A program made the translations under genes and the position numbers. A stretch of 64,000 nt of DNA, taken from Gemmatales bacterium. GTDB lineage: Bacteria > Planctomycetota > Planctomycetia > Gemmatales > Gemmataceae. The notes below the pieces were generated by a model. It was not told the DNA's origin. It did not search any database and was given only the letters and a program-made list of their open reading frames with translations. The stretch lies in NCBI GenBank assembly GCA_026004675.1, contig BPJP01000006.1, forward strand, positions 186,001 to 250,000, read 5' to 3'. Positions 60,622 to 64,000 of this stretch are shown here, in pieces (position 1 is the first letter of the stretch; every line of letters begins with the position of its first letter).

Positions 60622-61377
60622 TCAGCCTGTCGGCGGGGTGGCGCCGACAACGGTCTCGATGCCTTCAGGCCAGGTCTGCGTAGGCACATAGCCAAAAAGT
60701 TTTTGGGCGAGACTCAGGTCATAACGGGCGATTTTTTTCGGAATACTGGTGGCGTAAACGATAGCAAAGGTGAATTCCGTTTTGGCGGTAGCGGCGTCGG
60801 CGAAGAAACGGCCAGCATCCTCTGGACTCAAGTAAACGTCTTGGGCCCATTCCAGTTGGGCGATTTCCTGAACCTGCTCCGGCGTGCGCGGGCACCAACC
60901 CAATCGAACAGCTGCCACGCTTATGCCATAGCGATCGGCAAAAGCCCGGCCAGCACCTTCAAGAAACAACTTGGTCGCCGCGTACCAATAGCGGGGAGTC
61001 GGCGTCGCATGTTCGCCCAACGGCCAGGGGCCCGTCAACCGAGAACCCCACACGACTTGACCGCTGCTGGCGACAATCATCCGGCGAACCCCTGCCTCCC
61101 GTGCCGCTTCGAAAACGTGGTAGACGCCGATGATATTGTTCGGCACTAGCCGTTCCACGAACAAGTCGTCGTCAGGCGTTGCCGCCAGGTGAATGAGAAC
61201 TTCCACTCCATCCATGGCGGAACGCACATCGTCGGGATTGGTGATGCTTCCAACAACGGCATCCTTCAATCCCGGTGTGGGCACACGATCGAAGCCGCGC
61301 ACCGGGCATTGGCGGGCCTGCAATTCGGCAACAACAGCCTGACCGATTTTGCCCGCGGAACCCGTAACGAGAATCAC
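60622..61377 (-). CDS. NAD-dependent epimerase/dehydratase family protein
   Basis: This 251-residue extended short-chain dehydrogenase has the coenzyme motif MILVTGSAGKIGQAVVAELQ (GxxGxxG). The active-site Tyr/Lys pair YxxxK is in RYWYAATKLFLEGAGRA, and Ser lies in MIVASSGQVVW. The start is GTG at 61377 with AGGAGA 6 nt upstream. It resembles uronate dehydrogenases and nucleotide-sugar epimerases; substrate undetermined. It follows the enolase-superfamily gene by about 50 bp on the same strand. Confidence 0.9.
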   Translation of the reverse strand: MILVTGSAGKIGQAVVAELQARQCPVRGFDRVPTPGLKDAVVGSITNPDDVRSAMDGVEVLIHLAATPDDDLFVERLVPNNIIGVYHVFEAAREAGVRRMIVASSGQVVWGSRLTGPWPLGEHATPTPRYWYAATKLFLEGAGRAFADRYGISVAAVRLGWCPRTPEQVQEIAQLEWAQDVYLSPEDAGRFFADAATAKTEFTFAIVYATSIPKKIARYDLSLAQKLFGYVPTQTWPEGIETVVGATPPTG

Positions 61378-61428
61378 GACATTTCTCCTATTCGATCGAC
61401 TTTAATCAGCTTTCGAAACTGAGGCGTT

Positions 61429-62778
61429 CTATTTGGTAATGAAAGCTTGCTGGCGTGCTTTTTCGTAGAGTTGCCGCCAGCGCTTGCTGCCGTCATCGGG
61501 AACGAGCCGTGTGGTGACGCCGCGTTCAAAAAAGGGAATCTTCCCCTTGCGGGCAAGGTCGAGATGAAAATTCACGCGACCCGTGTTGGCGACGTACATC
61601 TTTCTTCCGTCCGGCCAGACCGTTTCGATGAGACGCGCCGGCTCGGGTCGTTGCTTCGGTTTTGGCACACGAAAACGGTCAAGGGCGTCTCGGTCCAAAT
61701 CGTAGCCCAACCCTGGCCTGTCAGGTACTTTGGCATAGCCATTCTGCACGGCAATCTCTTCTGTCAGCATGTTGTGGGTAAAAAGCTGATGGCAGTTGAC
61801 GGCTGGCCAGGTCGCATGGCTGAGAACGCCGCCGAGATGCAATGAGAAAGCCGCGGTAATGCCCGTGCCGACCAGTTGCAGCCAAAACGGTTTATCTGCC
61901 ATTGCGGCGACGTGCGCCTGAGCCATGACCCGAGACGCGCCGCCGGTGATCACAAAACCATCGCAGACATCTTCCTTGATCGCGGTAAGAGGATCGGGCG
62001 TGCCATAGTGCATGGCAATGGGAACACGCGTTTGCCGCCGAATTTCCTGGTTCCCTTTGATGTCGCGTTGAAAGATCGGCGTTTCCCAGATACCGATGTG
62101 CGGATATTTCTCCAGTTCCCGTAGAATCGGAATCGCCCGTTGGGCATCGAGCAGCGTATCGTTAAAGTCGATGTCGAGTTTAAACGATTTGGGCATGGCT
62201 TTGGCGACGGCGTCGATCTGAGCCCAGATATCGAACCAGGGGCGGCCTTTGGTTTTATATGCAGTGTAACCACGTCTTTGGGCTTCTTTGCATTCGGCGA
62301 CCATGTCTTCCGGTGAAGTTTCGATATTCCACCACGAAAGGGGCGTTCGGTTGTGCACCTTTTTGCCGAGCAAAGCATGGACAGGAACTTCCGCCCATTT
62401 CGCGACAGCATCAAACAGCGCCATTTGCAAACCGGCGCCGAGAGAATCGTCCCACATGAGACGGGCAGCATTTTCGCCAAGTGCTCTTTTTACGTCAGCT
62501 GCCGACGGCACGCCCCAGGTGTAATAGAGCAGCGTTTCACCCAACCCCACATGGCCCGATTTCAACTTGACTTCCACGATTTCCGAATATCGCCAGTGCG
62601 GCAACTCGCGGTCCATATTCCGTTCCGGGATGGGCCGATACGGAACTCGAACGGTGGTTCGCTCGATGTGGGCGATTGCCAACTGGCGGTTGCTTTTAGC
62701 CCGTTCGGCGGATCGCAAGGAAGCCATCGTTGTCCATCCTGCGAAAGCTGTGCCGAGGAATTCGCGGCGACTCCACAT
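61429..62778 (-). CDS. Tat-exported mandelate racemase/enolase superfamily protein
   Basis: The protein has 449 residues from ATG 62778 (GGAGGAG 5-8 nt upstream). The N-terminus MWSRREFLGTAFAGWTTMAS is a twin-arginine signal, unusual for this normally cytoplasmic family. The enolase-superfamily barrel has the KxK motif in TAYKTKGRPWFD, metal ligands in LDIDFNDTL and GIWETPIF, and the third region near FVITGGASRVMAQ. It abstracts an alpha proton from a carboxylate sugar acid or related substrate, not identified. It lies between the epimerase and the phytoene-desaturase-like gene. Confidence 0.88.
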   Translation of the reverse strand: MWSRREFLGTAFAGWTTMASLRSAERAKSNRQLAIAHIERTTVRVPYRPIPERNMDRELPHWRYSEIVEVKLKSGHVGLGETLLYYTWGVPSAADVKRALGENAARLMWDDSLGAGLQMALFDAVAKWAEVPVHALLGKKVHNRTPLSWWNIETSPEDMVAECKEAQRRGYTAYKTKGRPWFDIWAQIDAVAKAMPKSFKLDIDFNDTLLDAQRAIPILRELEKYPHIGIWETPIFQRDIKGNQEIRRQTRVPIAMHYGTPDPLTAIKEDVCDGFVITGGASRVMAQAHVAAMADKPFWLQLVGTGITAAFSLHLGGVLSHATWPAVNCHQLFTHNMLTEEIAVQNGYAKVPDRPGLGYDLDRDALDRFRVPKPKQRPEPARLIETVWPDGRKMYVANTGRVNFHLDLARKGKIPFFERGVTTRLVPDDGSKRWRQLYEKARQQAFITK

Positions 62779-62874
62779 GTTAGCTCCTCCGCGGACGCAC
62801 TCCGAATCGAAGGCGCCATGCTCAGTATACGAAAAGCAAATCGGGGCGAGCACAAAAGCGTAGCTCGTTGCAAG

Positions 62875-64000
62875 TCATTCGCGCCACCAGCATGGGGCAC
62901 CCAGGTCGGCGGCCACGACCGCGGCCGCATTATAGCCGCACAACCCCGTAATGTTGCCTCCGGGGTGCGTCGATCCGCCACATAGATACAAGCCCGCAAT
63001 CGGCGTGCGATACTGACCGGCACCGGCGAACGGCCGATGGTAGCCGACTTGATCCTGGGCGAACGAACCAACCAGCAAATCGCCAAAACGCATGTTGGGG
63101 AAAAGCCGCTCGGTATCCAAGGGCGATCGCGTAAAGGCATCGAGCACCGCACCAGCGAGGTTGGGCGCATACTTCGTCCACAAGCGCAGCATATCCTCCC
63201 CGTGCTTGTCCTTCTCTCTGTCCCAATTGCGCGGATCGCCTCGCAGTGAATAGGGAAGCTTTTCCCACATGAAGGCAGTGTGCTGCCCTGGCGGAGCCTG
63301 CGAAGGATCGAAAACAGTAGGGCAGGCTCCCCACATAACGGTTGGCGGAATCTCACCACGCTCGTGAGCGGCAACGATATCGTGGAATTGGCCGAATCGT
63401 TCCAGCCCCAAAATAACCATGAAGGCATCCTGCAATTCGGGCCGCTTTTCCGCCGCACGGTACCTCGGCCGCTCGCTCAACGCAACGTTCAGACTGAAAA
63501 GCGGAGCGATCAGGTTATAGCGAAAGTTCGCTGCGCGCCGACGCACTTCCTCAGGAACCAGGTCTTGGTCGAGTAATTCAAGAAATGTCTGTTGGGGATT
63601 CAAACCAGAAACGACGGCTCGGGCGTGGATTCGTTGACCATCGTCGAGTTCCACACCACAAGCCCTGCCGGACTCGATGACAATGGCGCGAATCCGGGCG
63701 TCAGTCTGGATGTCGCCTCCATGTTCGCGGATGTCGCTGGCAAGAGACTCGGCAAGTTTCCCCGCCCCGCCAAGGCACATCTGCGCTTTATGTTTGCTCG
63801 CCAACAACGCCGGTATGGCATGTCCGAATCCGGGCAAGCGCAGGTCGATCTCGCGCAGGCCGTTGAAGAACAGCAATCCTGCACGAATGACATCGTTTTC
63901 GAATTCCTCCATGACAAATTGCAGCGGCGACTTGCGCGATACTTCCAAAAGCAGGCGCCCTTCCGGCGACTGCATCAAACGACCGTGGCGCTCTTCCGGC
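62875..64000 (-). CDS. Phytoene dehydrogenase-like FAD oxidoreductase (5' end outside window)
   Basis: The reading frame is open to the window edge, so only the C-terminal 375 residues are seen. The segment resembles CrtI-like NAD(P)/FAD amine-oxidase-fold proteins: MCLGGAGKLAESLASDIREH with GGDIQTDARIRAIV, and the C-terminal FAD motif GLYLCGGSTHPGGNITGLCG with YNAAAVVAADLG. The N-terminal Rossmann motif lies beyond 64000. It may act in carotenoid metabolism or on another polyene or prenyl substrate. It is upstream of the enolase-superfamily gene on the same strand. Confidence 0.9.
   Translation of the reverse strand, partial: PEERHGRLMQSPEGRLLLEVSRKSPLQFVMEEFENDVIRAGLLFFNGLREIDLRLPGFGHAIPALLASKHKAQMCLGGAGKLAESLASDIREHGGDIQTDARIRAIVIESGRACGVELDDGQRIHARAVVSGLNPQQTFLELLDQDLVPEEVRRRAANFRYNLIAPLFSLNVALSERPRYRAAEKRPELQDAFMVILGLERFGQFHDIVAAHERGEIPPTVMWGACPTVFDPSQAPPGQHTAFMWEKLPYSLRGDPRNWDREKDKHGEDMLRLWTKYAPNLAGAVLDAFTRSPLDTERLFPNMRFGDLLVGSFAQDQVGYHRPFAGAGQYRTPIAGLYLCGGSTHPGGNITGLCGYNAAAVVAADLGAPCWWRE

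Noticed and set aside
1..64000. CRISPR array, rRNA, prophage structural genes, transposase
   Set aside because: No regularly spaced repeat-spacer unit, rRNA segment, capsid or tail gene, or transposase motif was seen.

Overview
The window reads as chromosomal DNA of a planctomycete, probably of the Gemmata/Pirellula type. The diagnostic genes are several planctomycete cytochrome/DUF1549/DUF1553 proteins, a DUF1501 protein, a multi-EF-hand protein, a cytochrome-WD40 fusion, a DUF11 repeat lipoprotein, a Hanks-type kinase with a GYF-like domain, a sulfatase and many small zinc-ribbon membrane proteins. This is inferred from gene content; no rRNA is present.

Layout. 1-3100: four small minus-strand genes (excisionase-like HTH, four-fold zinc-knuckle repeat protein, zinc-ribbon membrane protein, XRE regulator) with palindromic operators and hairpin repeats, ending near a tRNA-Phe gene; this looks like an accessory island. 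3653-4735: PfkB sugar kinase. 4969-18711: secreted planctomycete cluster (DUF1549/DUF1553, DUF1501, EF-hand, cytochrome-WD40). 19026-32170: DUF11 lipoprotein, alaS, a double-domain ABC permease, carA, a divergent protein kinase, an LLM flavin oxidoreductase and a lipoprotein hydrolase. 32280-41758: gamma-glutamyltransferase, a chorismate-lyase-like protein overlapping a DUF116-polyprenyl synthase fusion, a radical SAM protein 3 bp behind a sulfatase, a CxxCH cyclase-repeat protein, a Nudix hydrolase and a MoxR-like ATPase. 41912-49269: gltD, gltB and a LysR regulator in GltC-like order. 49426-54553: dipeptidase, hydroxyacid dehydrogenase, UDP-sugar dehydrogenase and beta-lactamase-family hydrolase. 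54766-55356: an exported deiodinase-like protein with an in-frame TGA. 56014-60571: zinc-ribbon proteins, a lone nitrile hydratase beta-N domain, def and a thioesterase. 60622-64000: epimerase, enolase-superfamily protein and a truncated phytoene-desaturase-like oxidoreductase.

The strongest discovery is the deiodinase-family selenoprotein at 54766-55356. The TGA sits exactly at the family's catalytic Sec/Cys position and is followed by a hairpin with an AGGUC apical loop, the same loop core as the E. coli fdhF SECIS.

A second result concerns data quality. The DUF1549/DUF1553 gene at 4969-7835 and gltB at 43581-48202 are broken by five and two frameshifts. Every one is repaired by removing one base from a homopolymer, and both repaired genes come out at an exact multiple of three. 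This points to homopolymer overcalls in the assembly rather than true gene decay.

Other items worth follow-up are the chorismate-lyase-like/DUF116-prenyl synthase pair, the sulfatase-radical SAM coupling, the LysR operator dyad, the TCAACAAA operator at 510-552 and the zinc-ribbon coiled-coil protein with an aromatic tail.
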